Shown: one piece after another, positions 1-9,311 of the stretch | How positions within the stretch are numbered: the first letter of the stretch is position 1 | How the letters are laid out: each line of letters begins with the position of its first letter | Assembly: GCF_001423425.1 (NCBI RefSeq) | Contig: NZ_LMNX01000001.1 | Span: forward strand, 206,970-270,969 | Length of the DNA stretch: 64,000 nucleotides | Origin: Rhizobium sp. Leaf306 | Lineage (GTDB): Bacteria > Pseudomonadota > Alphaproteobacteria > Rhizobiales > Rhizobiaceae | Reading direction: 5' to 3' | The notes under the pieces: generated by a model | The model's input: only the letters and a program-made list of their open reading frames with translations | What the model was told of the DNA's origin: nothing | The model's database searches: none | Made by a program: the position numbers and the translations under genes

Positions 1-126
1 GCATTCTCGCCGCAACAGATCAAGCTGCATGCGGCAACGGCACTCGAAAGTCTTCGTGCCCAGGGTTCAGGCGCCGGAACCGACACCGTGGCGATCTTCG
101 GCGATCCAAGCCGTCGCGTTTCCTGA
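1..126 (+). CDS. C-terminal fragment of an unidentified protein
   Basis: The first 41 codons of the window are open in frame 1 and end at TGA 124-126. The start lies upstream of the window. The tail is Ala/Gly/Arg rich and ends GDPSRRVS; I do not recognise a family from so short a piece. A strong GC-rich hairpin begins 30 bases after the stop, which supports this being a real gene end. Confidence 0.5.
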   Translation, partial: AFSPQQIKLHAATALESLRAQGSGAGTDTVAIFGDPSRRVS

Positions 127-155
127 ACGCATCGACCGATCCCCCATACGACGTT

Positions 156-184
156 GACGCGGCGGCCCATCCGGGCGCCGCGTC
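156..184 (+). terminator. GC-rich stem-loop after the first gene
   Basis: GACGCGGC (156-163) pairs with GCCGCGTC (177-184), and GCCC/GGGC continue the stem around the loop ATCC, with one bulged G. A short T-containing stretch follows but there is no strong T tract. It sits between the ends of two convergent genes, so it could terminate either one. Confidence 0.5.
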
Positions 185-217
185 CTGCATTTCAGCAAAA
201 AGTCGATCGCGTCGGCG

Positions 218-940
218 TCAGGCGGGAACGAACTGGTTTTCCTGCGTGAAGCGGATTGTCTTTCTGGTCACGCCCTGCGCGAACTGGACCGGAAACGCTG
301 CGGACGAGATGGCCGTATCGATCACCTGCCCCTCGATGAACGAGCCGGCGATGATGAAATAGCTCGGCTTCGGCGTGAATGTGTAGTCGAGGTTTGGCTC
401 GAGCTGCACGGCGACGGCCGGTTTGCCGCCCATCGCAAGACCCACGTTCAGCGACATCCGGACACTGGCCTGCTGCAGAACCGACGGGATCAGGTTGTTC
501 GCCCGCACGAGAAAGACACCTGCGGGGCCGCTGGTCGGATTTGTCGGGAACGCCGGAGCACCGTTCGGGAACGCGCCCTGATAGGTTACGGCGACGTTGT
601 TCAGGCCATCGAGAACCACGTCACATTTGCTGGCGGTAGCAAATGCCCGCGGGTTGAGTGTCGAACCCAGTTCCTGGATGTAACCGGCGCTGATCGAGTA
701 GTCGATCGTCCAGCTGAATACCGACGTGCTCGGGTTTTCCGGGCTGCCCGAGGCCGCGTTGCCGATCATCCATGCCAGAGACAACGGGCTCTGCGACGCG
801 CCGACCACGTCCGGTATCGTCTGGAACAACGCATAACTCTGGAACTTCGGGTTCTCGTTCATGACCGTAAGCGTATAGGGCGTTCCCAGATCCTGTTTCT
901 CGAAGATCTCGATCGATTCCCTTCCCATCATAACACGCAT
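218..940 (-). CDS. RhiA-like protein (tentative)
   Basis: A 240-residue protein with no signal peptide or membrane segment. The start at 940 is chosen over the longer frame (979) because a strong GAGGAGAGG ribosome site lies just upstream of this ATG. Near residues 20-65 it has YTLTVMNENP, a Leu-Ser-Leu-Ala-Trp motif and FSWTIDY, and near the C-terminus LDYTFTPKPSYFI. From memory this arrangement resembles RhiA, an abundant rhizosphere-expressed protein of Rhizobium leguminosarum whose biochemical role is unknown. That assignment is an inference. It is transcribed away from a Crp/Fnr regulator, which may control it. No other rhi genes are nearby. Confidence 0.6.
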   Translation of the reverse strand: MRVMMGRESIEIFEKQDLGTPYTLTVMNENPKFQSYALFQTIPDVVGASQSPLSLAWMIGNAASGSPENPSTSVFSWTIDYSISAGYIQELGSTLNPRAFATASKCDVVLDGLNNVAVTYQGAFPNGAPAFPTNPTSGPAGVFLVRANNLIPSVLQQASVRMSLNVGLAMGGKPAVAVQLEPNLDYTFTPKPSYFIIAGSFIEGQVIDTAISSAAFPVQFAQGVTRKTIRFTQENQFVPA

Positions 941-1062
941 GCTGACCTCTCCTCTTTCACATTCTTGCCGCCGCGACATGCGGACCGGACCGAGCGGCCC
1001 GTTCGGCTACCAACGGCAATTCCTGCCGTGAGCACAACCTAGAATGATTTATCGTCGGAGAA

Positions 1063-1078
1063 TGTCACGCAAGTAACA
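1063..1078. promoter_or_regulatory. Candidate Crp/Fnr-type operator
   Basis: TGTCAC, a GCAA spacer, then GTAACA form an inverted repeat with one mismatch. The TGT/ACA outer bases and total size match the general form of Crp/Fnr-family sites. It lies in the divergent intergenic region between the RhiA-like gene and a Crp/Fnr regulator gene, 69 bases before the latter's probable start. Binding is inferred, not shown. Confidence 0.35.
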
Positions 1079-1146
1079 ACTTTTAATTGCATTTATCCGT
1101 ATCACGGCTCAGACGGCAAGCGACACCTCAGCGTCCGAGTGGGTTT

Positions 1147-1860
1147 ATGACATCGAACCTTATCTCCAAGATCAGCAGCGACATCCGACATTCCGCGTGG
1201 TTCGACGATCTCGACGACGACACGTTCTCGCGTCTCGTCTCGGGATCCGCGAGCCGGCTCTATAGGGACGGCCAGACGCTGTTTTTCAGCGGTCAGGCCT
1301 GCGACGCGCTGTCGATCATCGTGTCCGGTTGCGTGCACCTCTATTTCATCTCGGAGGATGGGCATGAGGTGATCTTCGCCGAGCTCGGCGCTGGCGACGT
1401 TCTGGGAGATGTCGAACTCACCCTCGGCTGCACCCACTTCGCGAACGCGGTCGCGGCCGGTGAGACCCGCGTGATGGTGGTCCGTCGCAGCGCATTCAGT
1501 GAGATCACCCGCATGCCCCAGATGTCGGCTTTTCTGATGAAGACATTCGCACGCAAGCTCAGAAAGACGATGGCCTTTGCCGAAGGCATGGCACTGCATA
1601 CGCTGCAGACCAGGCTTGCGCGTCTTCTCGTCGATCTCGCCCGCCTGCACGGCCGCAGCACAGCGGAGGGGCTGCTGATCGACAGAGCGATATCGCAGGA
1701 GAGAATGGGGCAACTGATCAATGCCAGCCGCCCACGAGTGAACGCGCAGCTTCAGGCTTGGAAGGGCGACGGCGTGCTCGGCATGCGGCGCGGCCGCCTG
1801 ATCATCCTCGACTACCGATCGCTGAAGATCATGTCGCGCGAGGGGGCGACCGACAATTGA
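1147..1860 (+). CDS. Crp/Fnr family transcriptional regulator
   Basis: A 237-residue regulator with a cyclic-nucleotide-binding-like beta-roll at about residues 20-135 and a Crp-type winged helix-turn-helix at about 183-220 (ISQERMGQLINASRPRVNAQ is the recognition region). The N-terminal cysteine cluster that binds iron-sulfur in FNR is absent, so it is not an oxygen-sensing FNR; its effector is unknown. The ATG at 1147 is preferred to an upstream TTG at 1087, which would add 20 residues with no homology-like content, although neither has a strong ribosome site. It is divergent from the RhiA-like gene and convergent with the secreted protease. Confidence 0.85.
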   Translation: MTSNLISKISSDIRHSAWFDDLDDDTFSRLVSGSASRLYRDGQTLFFSGQACDALSIIVSGCVHLYFISEDGHEVIFAELGAGDVLGDVELTLGCTHFANAVAAGETRVMVVRRSAFSEITRMPQMSAFLMKTFARKLRKTMAFAEGMALHTLQTRLARLLVDLARLHGRSTAEGLLIDRAISQERMGQLINASRPRVNAQLQAWKGDGVLGMRRGRLIILDYRSLKIMSREGATDN

Positions 1861-1938
1861 CAGGGTGGTCCAAGCCGCGACGCCGAGCGCGACGGATTTT
1901 GAGTTCCGTCGCGCAGGTCGCCTGCCCTTTTGCGATCG

Positions 1939-2817
1939 CTACTTGCAGCCACCCTTGACGTACTCGATCATTTCCTCGGTCTCATGCGTGAAATGCGGCC
2001 CCTTGACGTTACTAGGGCTGCCATTCGACACGACGCTGAAGATTTCGAATGCCTTATTCTCAGCCGGCAGGAACCACGCTCCGCCACTGGCACCGCCGCC
2101 GTACATCGGATGCGGCTTTGCCTCGTAAGCCGTCGCATCGCTGACGCTGATCGACGGGTCCTCCATGAACATGTACTCGCCACCATCCAGCCGTCCGGGA
2201 TATCCCATCAGGGTGAGTTCGGTTTTCTCAGGCACCTTAGCGAGACGCAGCTGGAATTTTCCAGACGTCGATGCCTTGGTACTGCGCATGACCGCGTAAT
2301 CGACTGCGGCCGCGGCAAGGCCCGGGACTTGCGGTATCTTCGTCCACGCCGTCAGGACGGACGCCATTTCGATAGGATAAGCCTCGCCCGGCGCTCCGTC
2401 ATAACCCGGATAGAACACCACGTTGCTGGCCTGGTCTCCATTCAGCCACATGGCGTGTGCCGCCCCGATAATGATCTTGTCGTCGGAGACGAACTGGGCG
2501 CTGGCCGCTTGATCGATTCCGCCCAGGCTAAAGAACAGCTTGCCACCGAACTTGAACGGAGCCTCCTTGATCGGTGCCAGCTTGACCTCGGTCCCTTCGA
2601 GGGAATGTACGTCGCCACCTGGCATGCCGCTCTCCGGCAGTAGGCCGGGAGCGGGGATTGCATTGCGACGGCGCTCGTCCGTCCAGTAGTCTGCGGTAAA
2701 GGCCGCCTGCGCCGCGGTCGGCGCCCAGCAGGTGAACCGGTCATCGGCGAATGCGCCTGTCGGTGCCAGGGAAACCGACACCAAAAGTGTCAGGCATGAC
2801 GCTTTCCAAAACTTCAT
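1939..2817 (-). CDS. Secreted trypsin-like serine protease
   Basis: A 292-residue exported protein with a clear signal peptide (residues 1 to about 24, ending GAFA). The rest has the chymotrypsin/V8-like triad: His121 in GAAHAMW, Asp173 in VDYAVM and Ser244 in GGASGGAWF. The GxSGG surround of the serine is typical of family S1/S46-like bacterial proteases. Three cysteines (8, 30 and the penultimate residue) leave room for one disulfide in the mature protein. It is probably periplasmic or extracellular, with unknown substrate. It is divergent from the ABC-F gene and converges on the Crp/Fnr gene. Confidence 0.85.
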   Translation of the reverse strand: MKFWKASCLTLLVSVSLAPTGAFADDRFTCWAPTAAQAAFTADYWTDERRRNAIPAPGLLPESGMPGGDVHSLEGTEVKLAPIKEAPFKFGGKLFFSLGGIDQAASAQFVSDDKIIIGAAHAMWLNGDQASNVVFYPGYDGAPGEAYPIEMASVLTAWTKIPQVPGLAAAAVDYAVMRSTKASTSGKFQLRLAKVPEKTELTLMGYPGRLDGGEYMFMEDPSISVSDATAYEAKPHPMYGGGASGGAWFLPAENKAFEIFSVVSNGSPSNVKGPHFTHETEEMIEYVKGGCK

Positions 2818-3023
2818 CTCTCAACCCTCCTTGTTCGAACATCCGTCAGGGATGCTTCGGCCGAGTGGCCAGGGACGAACCTAGATGGGCGCGGTCTGGA
2901 GGGCTGTTCCCGGAGGAACAGGGGGAGATCCTTGAGAGATTGTCCCTTCGCAGCGCACAATGCCCGCAAATCGCGACGGCCGCCGTCTTGCCTTCACGCC
3001 CGGTTTCGGCCAAAACCGCGGCC

Positions 3024-4907
3024 ATGATTACCATTACCGACCTTTCCGCCCGTATTGCCGGGCGCCTTCTCCTCGACCATGCCAGCGTGACGCTGCCCGC
3101 CGGCACCAAAGCCGGGCTTGTGGGCCGAAACGGTGCGGGCAAATCGACGCTGTTCAAGCTGATTACCGGCGAGCTCAGCTCGGAGACCGGCTCGGTCTCC
3201 TATCCGAAGAGCGCCAAGCTCGGACAGGTGGCTCAGGAAGCGCCCGGCACCGAGGATTCGCTGCTGGAAATCGTGCTCGCCGCCGACAAGGAACGGGCAG
3301 CGCTGATGGCCGAGTCGGAAACGGCCACCGATCCGGACAGAATTGCCGACATCCAGATGCGCCTCGTCGACATCGACGCCCATTCGGCGGAAGCGCGCGC
3401 CGCCAGCATTCTCGCCGGCCTCGGCTTTTCGCAGGAAGCCCAGCTTCGGCCTGCCTCGTCATTTTCCGGCGGCTGGCGCATGCGTGTGGCGCTTGCTTCG
3501 GTTCTGTTTGCCGAGCCGGACCTGCTTTTGCTCGACGAGCCGACCAACTATCTCGATCTTGAAGGCACGCTCTGGCTGGAAGATTACGTGCGCCGCTATC
3601 CGCACACGGTGATCGTCATCAGCCATGACCGCGACATGCTCAACAATGCGGTCACGTCGATTGTCCATCTCGACCAGAAGAAGCTCACCTTCTATCGCGG
3701 CGGCTATGACCAGTTCGAACGCCAGAAGGCGGAAAACGACGAGCTGCAGACCAAGGCCAAGGTGAAGAACGATGCGGCCCGCAAGCATTTGCAGACCTTC
3801 ATCGACCGCTTCAAGGCCAAGGCCTCCAAGGCCAAGCAGGCGCAGAGCCGCGTCAAGGCGCTGGAGCGGATGGGAACGGTCGCCTCTGTTATCGAGGATC
3901 ATGTCCAGCCGATCACCTTCCCCGAGCCCGAAAAGCAACCCGCCTCGCCGATCATCTCGGTGCAGAACGGTGCCGTCGGGTACGAGCCGGGCAAGCCGAT
4001 CCTCAAGAACATCACGCTCCGGATCGACCATGACGACCGCATCGCCCTCCTCGGCTCGAACGGCAACGGCAAGTCGACCTTCGCCAAGTTCATCGCCGGC
4101 CGGCTTGCCGCCGAAAGCGGCGAACTGAAGCTCGCGCCAAGCCTGAAGATCGGCTTCTTCGCACAGCACCAGCTCGACGACCTCGTCCCGGGTGATTCTC
4201 CCGTGGAGCACGTGCGCCGCCTGATGCCGTCAGTCCCGGAAGGCAAGGTACGCGCCCGCGTCGCCCAGATGGGGCTTGCGACAGAAAAGATGTCGACGCC
4301 TGCAAAGGATCTGTCGGGCGGCGAAAAGGCGCGCCTGCTGATGGGGCTTGCCGCCTTCCACGCGCCCAACCTCCTCATCCTCGACGAGCCGACCAACCAT
4401 CTGGACATCGACAGCCGAAGAGCCCTGATCGAGGCGCTCAACGACTATCAGGGCGCCGTCATACTGATCTCCCATGACCGGCATCTGATCGAGGCGACGG
4501 TCGATCGTCTCTGGCTCGTCAACAACGGCACGGTGCAAACCTTCGAGGGAGATCTCGAAGAATACCGCGACCTGATTGTCAGTTCCGGTAAAAAAAAAGA
4601 AGAAAAACCGCAGCTGATTGACGATGCGGCATCGAAGGTCGAACAGCGCAAGGCGAGCGCGGAAAGGCGTGCCTCGCTCGCCCCGTTGCGCAAAAAGATC
4701 AACGATGCCGAGGCCTTGACCGCCAAGCTTGAGAAGCTGATTCAGGCGCTTGATAAAGAGCTTGCAGACCCGGCGCTCTATGAAAAGACGCCGGCAAAGG
4801 CTGCAACCAAGGCCAAGGAACGGGGCGAGGCCGCGGCCAAGCTCTCGGCCGCCGAAGAGCAATGGCTGATGCTGTCTTCCGAATACGAAGAGGCGATGGC
4901 CGGCTGA
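3024..4907 (+). CDS. ABC-F family ATPase (Uup/YheS-like)
   Basis: A 627-residue soluble protein with two ABC ATPase domains and no membrane segments. Domain 1 has Walker A GRNGAGKST (34-42), a degenerate signature SGGWRMRV and Walker B LLLLDEPTNYLD. Domain 2 has GSNGNGKST, signature SGGEKARL and LLILDEPTNHLD. Between them lies the charged linker (KAKASKAKQAQSR) that in ABC-F proteins reaches the ribosome P-site tRNA. The last 90 residues form a Lys/Glu-rich coiled coil. Members act on stalled or initiating ribosomes; the exact subtype cannot be told here. The ATG at 3024 starts the first beta strand (MITITDLSAR); the frame is open further upstream but without domain content. Confidence 0.92.
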   Translation: MITITDLSARIAGRLLLDHASVTLPAGTKAGLVGRNGAGKSTLFKLITGELSSETGSVSYPKSAKLGQVAQEAPGTEDSLLEIVLAADKERAALMAESETATDPDRIADIQMRLVDIDAHSAEARAASILAGLGFSQEAQLRPASSFSGGWRMRVALASVLFAEPDLLLLDEPTNYLDLEGTLWLEDYVRRYPHTVIVISHDRDMLNNAVTSIVHLDQKKLTFYRGGYDQFERQKAENDELQTKAKVKNDAARKHLQTFIDRFKAKASKAKQAQSRVKALERMGTVASVIEDHVQPITFPEPEKQPASPIISVQNGAVGYEPGKPILKNITLRIDHDDRIALLGSNGNGKSTFAKFIAGRLAAESGELKLAPSLKIGFFAQHQLDDLVPGDSPVEHVRRLMPSVPEGKVRARVAQMGLATEKMSTPAKDLSGGEKARLLMGLAAFHAPNLLILDEPTNHLDIDSRRALIEALNDYQGAVILISHDRHLIEATVDRLWLVNNGTVQTFEGDLEEYRDLIVSSGKKKEEKPQLIDDAASKVEQRKASAERRASLAPLRKKINDAEALTAKLEKLIQALDKELADPALYEKTPAKAATKAKERGEAAAKLSAAEEQWLMLSSEYEEAMAG

Positions 4908-4977
4908 GTTTCGTAATCCGGTTGCCCCTGCCCCTCTGCATGCCTAGCTAAGGTGCTGCAGCCAGAGGAGGCCTTCG

Positions 4978-7020
4978 ATGGATCTTTATCTCGAAACCGA
5001 CGACGACGCCCGCACGCTCGCCTTTATCGCCGAGCAGAACGCGATCTCGGCGGACGCCCTGGAAACACCCCAATTCGAAGCGGACCGCGACACGCTGAAG
5101 GCGATGTTTGAGCGCGAGGACCGGCTGATCGTGCCGGCGCGGCGCGGACGCTGGCAGTTCGACTTTCATCGCACCAAGGACAATCCCCTCGGTCTCTGGC
5201 GCCGACTACCGGCAGCAGACGAGCCGCGCCACGACGCGGCCTGGGAAACCATTTTCGATTTCGACGCCTTTTGCGTTACCGAAGGCAAGCGCTGGATCTA
5301 TAGTGGCGCCGTCACCTCCCCTTACGAGCCGACCCGCGTTCTCGTCATCCTGTCCGACGGCGGATCCGACCAGATGCGATTGCTGGAGTTCGACACGGAG
5401 GCGAAGGCGGTCGTCGAGGGCGGTTTCGACACACCGGCAGCGCGAGCCCATGCAAGCTGGATCGGTCCCGACGAGATTGCCTATTTCGGCTCGATCGACG
5501 AGAACTCCGCCACCCGCTCGGGCTGGCCCCGCGTCGGACGCCGTCTCAAACGCGGCATGGATCCGAAGGATGCGCCGATCCTGTTCGAGGCAGGCCCGGA
5601 CGACGTTCAGGCGACCGGCGGGATCATCGATCCACTGTTCTGGAACGGCGGACCGGACGAGAAGCCGATCGAGTTCTTTACCGTCATCCACGAGATCGAC
5701 CGGATGAGCGTCCATGTCCGCGATGGACAAGGTGCGCTCCGGCGTCTCGATCTGCCCGACAGGATCGATGTCACCGCCAACCATCGCCATCTGCTCTGGC
5801 GCGCCAAGAGTGACGAGCGCTATCCGACCGGCAGCCTGATCCTGCAGGAATTCATCACGTTTTCGGATGAACCTCTGGGCGCGGCCCGTGTCGTCTTCGC
5901 TCCAGAACACGGCCAGACCGTCACCCAGTTCTCGCTGTTCAAGACCTGGGGCGCGATCATCGTCAGCGACGTGATGGTGCCGCGGTTATTCCTGATTGAC
6001 CTCACGAAACCGGATGCGCAGCCGCAGGAACTGCAGCTGCCGTCCACTCTGCAGACCGTCGGATTCCGCACGCTCGATGCCGACCTCACGCGCGGCGAGG
6101 AAATCCTGACCGTCATCGGCCAGGGCTTCCTGCAGCCTTACGGGACATGGCGTCTCGACCTGACGGATCGCGCCCGCTTGCCCGATTTGGTTCCGACAGG
6201 CGTCTCTCCCGCCTATTTCGATGCGCAAGGGATGCAGTCCGAGCTTCTGCAGGCGACATCGGAAGACGGGACGAAAATCCCCTATCACATCGTCTATCCG
6301 AAGACGTGGGAGAAGGGCGAACTGCCGGTCCTGATGTATGGCTATGGTGGTTTCGGCTGGCCGCTTGCTCCCTACTACTCGGGCAATACCGGCGTCTGGC
6401 TCGAGCATGGCGGCGCCTATGTACAGGCCTATATCCGCGGCGGCGCGGAATTCGGCCCCGACTGGCACACGGTCGCCAAGGGCAAGGGCCGTCACAAGGC
6501 GTTCGAGGATTTCGTCGCAGTCTCCCGCGATCTTGTCGCACGTGGCATCACAAAACCGTCGCGCATCGCCTGCCATGGCGGCAGCAATGGCGGTCTTCTG
6601 ACCGCGGTCATGGCAACCCGTTACCCGGAAGACTTCGGCGCGATCTGGACCTCGGTCCCCGTCATCGACATGTCGCGCTTCCACGTCTTCCCAGCCGGCA
6701 AGGCCTGGATGGATGAATACGGCAACCCTGACGTCGCGGAAGAGCTTGCCGCGATGCTGACCTATTCGCCGCTCCACAATATCGACCCCGCGGCTGAGGT
6801 GACCTATCCGCCGATCTACATCGAGAGCTCGACCAACGACGACCGCGTGCATCCATCGCATGCCCGCCGTTTCGCCAAGCGACTGATCGACGCCGGGCAT
6901 CGTCCTCTGTTTCACGAATACGGCTCGGGCGGCCACGGCGGCGCCGGCGATACGCTTGAACAGGCGGAACGACTTGCCATGGGTTACAGTTTCCTGCGCG
7001 AGACGATCATGAAGACGTAA
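4978..7020 (+). CDS. Prolyl oligopeptidase family serine peptidase (S9)
   Basis: A 680-residue peptidase with an N-terminal beta-propeller-like region (about 70-420) and a C-terminal alpha/beta hydrolase domain. The nucleophile is Ser536 in HGGSNGGL, the acid is in TNDDRVHPSHARRF, and the catalytic His653 lies in GSGGHGGAG. There is no signal peptide, so it is probably cytosolic and cleaves short peptides after proline or basic residues. AGAGGAGG lies just before the ATG. It is 70 bases downstream of the ABC-F gene on the same strand. The length is close to the usual 690-720 residues of S9A enzymes. Confidence 0.9.
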   Translation: MDLYLETDDDARTLAFIAEQNAISADALETPQFEADRDTLKAMFEREDRLIVPARRGRWQFDFHRTKDNPLGLWRRLPAADEPRHDAAWETIFDFDAFCVTEGKRWIYSGAVTSPYEPTRVLVILSDGGSDQMRLLEFDTEAKAVVEGGFDTPAARAHASWIGPDEIAYFGSIDENSATRSGWPRVGRRLKRGMDPKDAPILFEAGPDDVQATGGIIDPLFWNGGPDEKPIEFFTVIHEIDRMSVHVRDGQGALRRLDLPDRIDVTANHRHLLWRAKSDERYPTGSLILQEFITFSDEPLGAARVVFAPEHGQTVTQFSLFKTWGAIIVSDVMVPRLFLIDLTKPDAQPQELQLPSTLQTVGFRTLDADLTRGEEILTVIGQGFLQPYGTWRLDLTDRARLPDLVPTGVSPAYFDAQGMQSELLQATSEDGTKIPYHIVYPKTWEKGELPVLMYGYGGFGWPLAPYYSGNTGVWLEHGGAYVQAYIRGGAEFGPDWHTVAKGKGRHKAFEDFVAVSRDLVARGITKPSRIACHGGSNGGLLTAVMATRYPEDFGAIWTSVPVIDMSRFHVFPAGKAWMDEYGNPDVAEELAAMLTYSPLHNIDPAAEVTYPPIYIESSTNDDRVHPSHARRFAKRLIDAGHRPLFHEYGSGGHGGAGDTLEQAERLAMGYSFLRETIMKT

Positions 7021-7090
7021 AAGAGAACCGTCGGTTGTGCCGCAACCGCAGATACACTATCGTCCATGAACAACCCCGTGAGGCATGACC

Positions 7091-7354
7091 ATGACGCTTC
7101 ATATCACCGACCCTGATCTCGATGCGCTTGCCGAACAGGCGCAGAAAATCCTGAATGCTCCGAGCAAGGAGGATGCGGTTCGCCAGGCGCTGGAGCGCGT
7201 GGTGGGAGAGGCTTCAGAAGGGATCGACGTCCTGCCCGAGGATAAGAAGCGGCGGCAAAGACTAGACGCCATTCGAGCGAGCTACCTTGCTATGGGTGAG
7301 CTCAATCCCGATTTTGACGAAAAGAAATCAACCGACGACATGTCGGAAAGCTGA
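7091..7354 (+). CDS. VapB-like type II antitoxin, toxin apparently missing
   Basis: A small acidic protein of 87 residues beginning MTLHITDPDLDALAEQAQ, the N-terminal DNA-binding pattern of the VapB/PSK (Rv0623-type) antitoxins; the C-terminal half is charged and probably disordered. Two ATGs (7085, 7091) are possible; GAGG at 7080-7083 is correctly spaced for 7091. In such operons a PIN-domain VapC follows with an overlapping start. Here the stop overlaps an ATG (TGATG) that opens a frame of only four codons before holC begins on the other strand. It therefore looks like a solitary antitoxin, perhaps retained as a regulator. Confidence 0.75.
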   Translation: MTLHITDPDLDALAEQAQKILNAPSKEDAVRQALERVVGEASEGIDVLPEDKKRRQRLDAIRASYLAMGELNPDFDEKKSTDDMSES

Positions 7355-7368
7355 TGTTTCTTGCCTGA
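7354..7368 (+). pseudogene. Possible four-codon remnant of a VapC toxin gene
   Basis: An ATG at 7354 overlaps the vapB stop and encodes MFLA before TGA. Partner VapC toxins of this antitoxin group commonly begin MF-(L/V/I)-D. The overlap geometry and first residues fit a toxin gene deleted after its third or fourth codon. This is inference from a very short match and could be chance. Confidence 0.25.
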
Positions 7369-7818
7369 TCAGGCCTTTTTCACCCAACGTCCCTCGGGCG
7401 ACTGCTGCCAGTAGGTCAGGGCATGGCCATCGCCCTTCAGCTTCTTCCACTGGGCGCGCGCGCCTTCCAGCTGGAGCTGATCGTAACCGTCGAACATGAA
7501 GACGACGCGTTCGTAAGGGTCGAGCGGCGGTGGCTCGGCGCCGTCGACGACGAAGCGCACGGTTGCGGAATTCTGGTTTTCGGGTGTCGCGGTCAGCAGG
7601 ACCGGTTGCTCCTGCGGCATCGGTGCTGCATCGGTGCCATGCGGCAGGAAGCTGTCATCGCGAAACGTCCACAAATGTGCGTCGAGGAAATCCCGACGCA
7701 CCTCTTCGGCCGTCTGAACGACCACCTTCCAGCCCCGCTCGATGCTCTTTTCAAGAAGCGCCGGCAGCGCATCCTCAAGCTTCGATTCGGTCAGGTGATA
7801 GAACAGAACTTCGGTCAT
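7369..7818 (-). CDS. holC: DNA polymerase III chi subunit
   Basis: A 149-residue protein starting [20 protein letters not shown], the typical HolC N-terminus, with the conserved HLWTFRDDSFLPHG and VVFMFDGYDQLQL segments. Chi joins psi in the clamp-loader complex and contacts single-strand-binding protein at the replication fork. Its ATG overlaps the pepA stop by one base (TGATG), so the two are translationally coupled, an order common in proteobacteria. A longer in-frame extension into pepA is rejected because it lacks conserved sequence. Confidence 0.92.
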   Translation of the reverse strand: MTEVLFYHLTESKLEDALPALLEKSIERGWKVVVQTAEEVRRDFLDAHLWTFRDDSFLPHGTDAAPMPQEQPVLLTATPENQNSATVRFVVDGAEPPPLDPYERVVFMFDGYDQLQLEGARAQWKKLKGDGHALTYWQQSPEGRWVKKA

Positions 7819-9311
7819 CAGTTCTCGTAGTTCCTGCGAACGAGTTCGTCCAGCAGGCGCACGCCGTAGCCGGATGCCCAGGACTGGTTGATCTCGTTCT
7901 GCGGCGAATTGAGCGCCGTTGCCGCGATGTCGAGATGCGCCCAGGGCGTATCGCCGACGAAACGCTTGAGGAACTGCGCCGCGGTGATCGAGCCGGCCTG
8001 CCTGCCGCCGCTGTTCTTCATGTCGGCAAAGCGGCTGTCGATCATCTTGTCGTAGTCCTTGGAAAGCGGCATGCGCCAAAGCTTCTCGCCGCTTGTCTCG
8101 CCCGCCTGTGTCAGTTCGTCCGCCAGCGCGTCATCGTTGGAAAACAGTCCGGCATGGAGGTTGCCGAGCGCGACAACGATGGCGCCGGTCAGCGTCGCGA
8201 GATCGATCATGAAGCGAGGCTTGAAGCGTTCCTTGCAGTACCAGAGCGCATCGCCCAGCACGAGACGGCCTTCCGCATCGGTATTGACGATTTCGATCGT
8301 CTGGCCGGACATCGAGGTGACGATATCACCGGGTCTCTGGGCGTTGCCGTCAGGCATGTTCTCGACCAAGCCGATAATGCCGATGACGTTCGCCTTGGCC
8401 TTGCGGGCGGCCAGCGTGTGCATCAGGCCTGTCACGGCGGCGGCACCGCCCATGTCGCCCTTCATGTCTTCCATGCCAAGGCTCGGCTTGATCGAGATGC
8501 CGCCGGTATCGAAAACGACGCCCTTGCCGATAAAGGCGACCGGCTGATCTCCAGGCGTGCCGCCGTTCCAGGTCATGATCGCCAGCCGCGGCGGCCGGGA
8601 AGAGCCTTGGGCGACGCCGAGCAGAGCGCCCATGCCAAGTTCCGTCATCTCGGTTTCCGTCAGGATCTCCACGTCGACGCCGAGCGTTTCCAGATCTTTC
8701 GCCTTTTGCGCAAACTCGATCGGGCCAAGCACGTTCGGCGGCAGATTGACGAGGTCGCGGGCGAGAATCACACCCTCGGCAATGGCCTTCGCCGAGACAA
8801 ATTCCTTAGTCGCCGCATCGGCTTTTGCGGTGACGATGGTGACTGTCACCGTCTTCGGCGACTTGTCCTCGTCCTCGTCTTTCTTCTTGGTCTTGAAGGT
8901 ATCGAACTTGTAGGCGCGCAGCAGCATTCCCGTGGCGAAATCCGCAGCTTCGGCAGCGCCGACATCGGCACCGGGTGCGTCGAGGAACACCGTCACCTTT
9001 TCCATCGTCTTGACCGCAGCGGCTGCGACGCCGCCCGCTTTCAGCCAATCGTAGGCTGTCAGCTTGTCGGCCTTGCCGAGACCCAGCACGATAAGCCGGT
9101 CGGCCGTCGATCCGGAAGGCGCCAGAATATCCAGCGTCGCCAATGCCTTGCCCTTGAACTTGGCGATCCCTGCCGCCCTCACCGCGACAGCCTGCGGATC
9201 GACTTCGGCGACACCGGCGGCTACGGCATCTCCCGAAAGCTTGAGCTGAATCGCAAGTCCTCCATCGATGACGGCGGAGGCGGAAAAGGCGATATCGAAT
9301 TTCATGGACAT
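7818..9311 (-). CDS. pepA: Leucyl aminopeptidase (M17)
   Basis: A 497-residue cytosolic metallopeptidase that removes N-terminal amino acids. The C-terminal catalytic domain carries the M17 signature [10 protein letters not shown] and the metal-binding [10 protein letters not shown] segment, including the aspartate and lysine ligands. The N-terminal half is the more variable domain typical of the family. GGAG lies five bases before the ATG at 9311; a second in-frame ATG at 9305 (MKFDIAFS) is also possible. It forms an operon with holC and is divergent from lptF. Confidence 0.95.
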   Translation of the reverse strand: MSMKFDIAFSASAVIDGGLAIQLKLSGDAVAAGVAEVDPQAVAVRAAGIAKFKGKALATLDILAPSGSTADRLIVLGLGKADKLTAYDWLKAGGVAAAAVKTMEKVTVFLDAPGADVGAAEAADFATGMLLRAYKFDTFKTKKKDEDEDKSPKTVTVTIVTAKADAATKEFVSAKAIAEGVILARDLVNLPPNVLGPIEFAQKAKDLETLGVDVEILTETEMTELGMGALLGVAQGSSRPPRLAIMTWNGGTPGDQPVAFIGKGVVFDTGGISIKPSLGMEDMKGDMGGAAAVTGLMHTLAARKAKANVIGIIGLVENMPDGNAQRPGDIVTSMSGQTIEIVNTDAEGRLVLGDALWYCKERFKPRFMIDLATLTGAIVVALGNLHAGLFSNDDALADELTQAGETSGEKLWRMPLSKDYDKMIDSRFADMKNSGGRQAGSITAAQFLKRFVGDTPWAHLDIAATALNSPQNEINQSWASGYGVRLLDELVRRNYEN

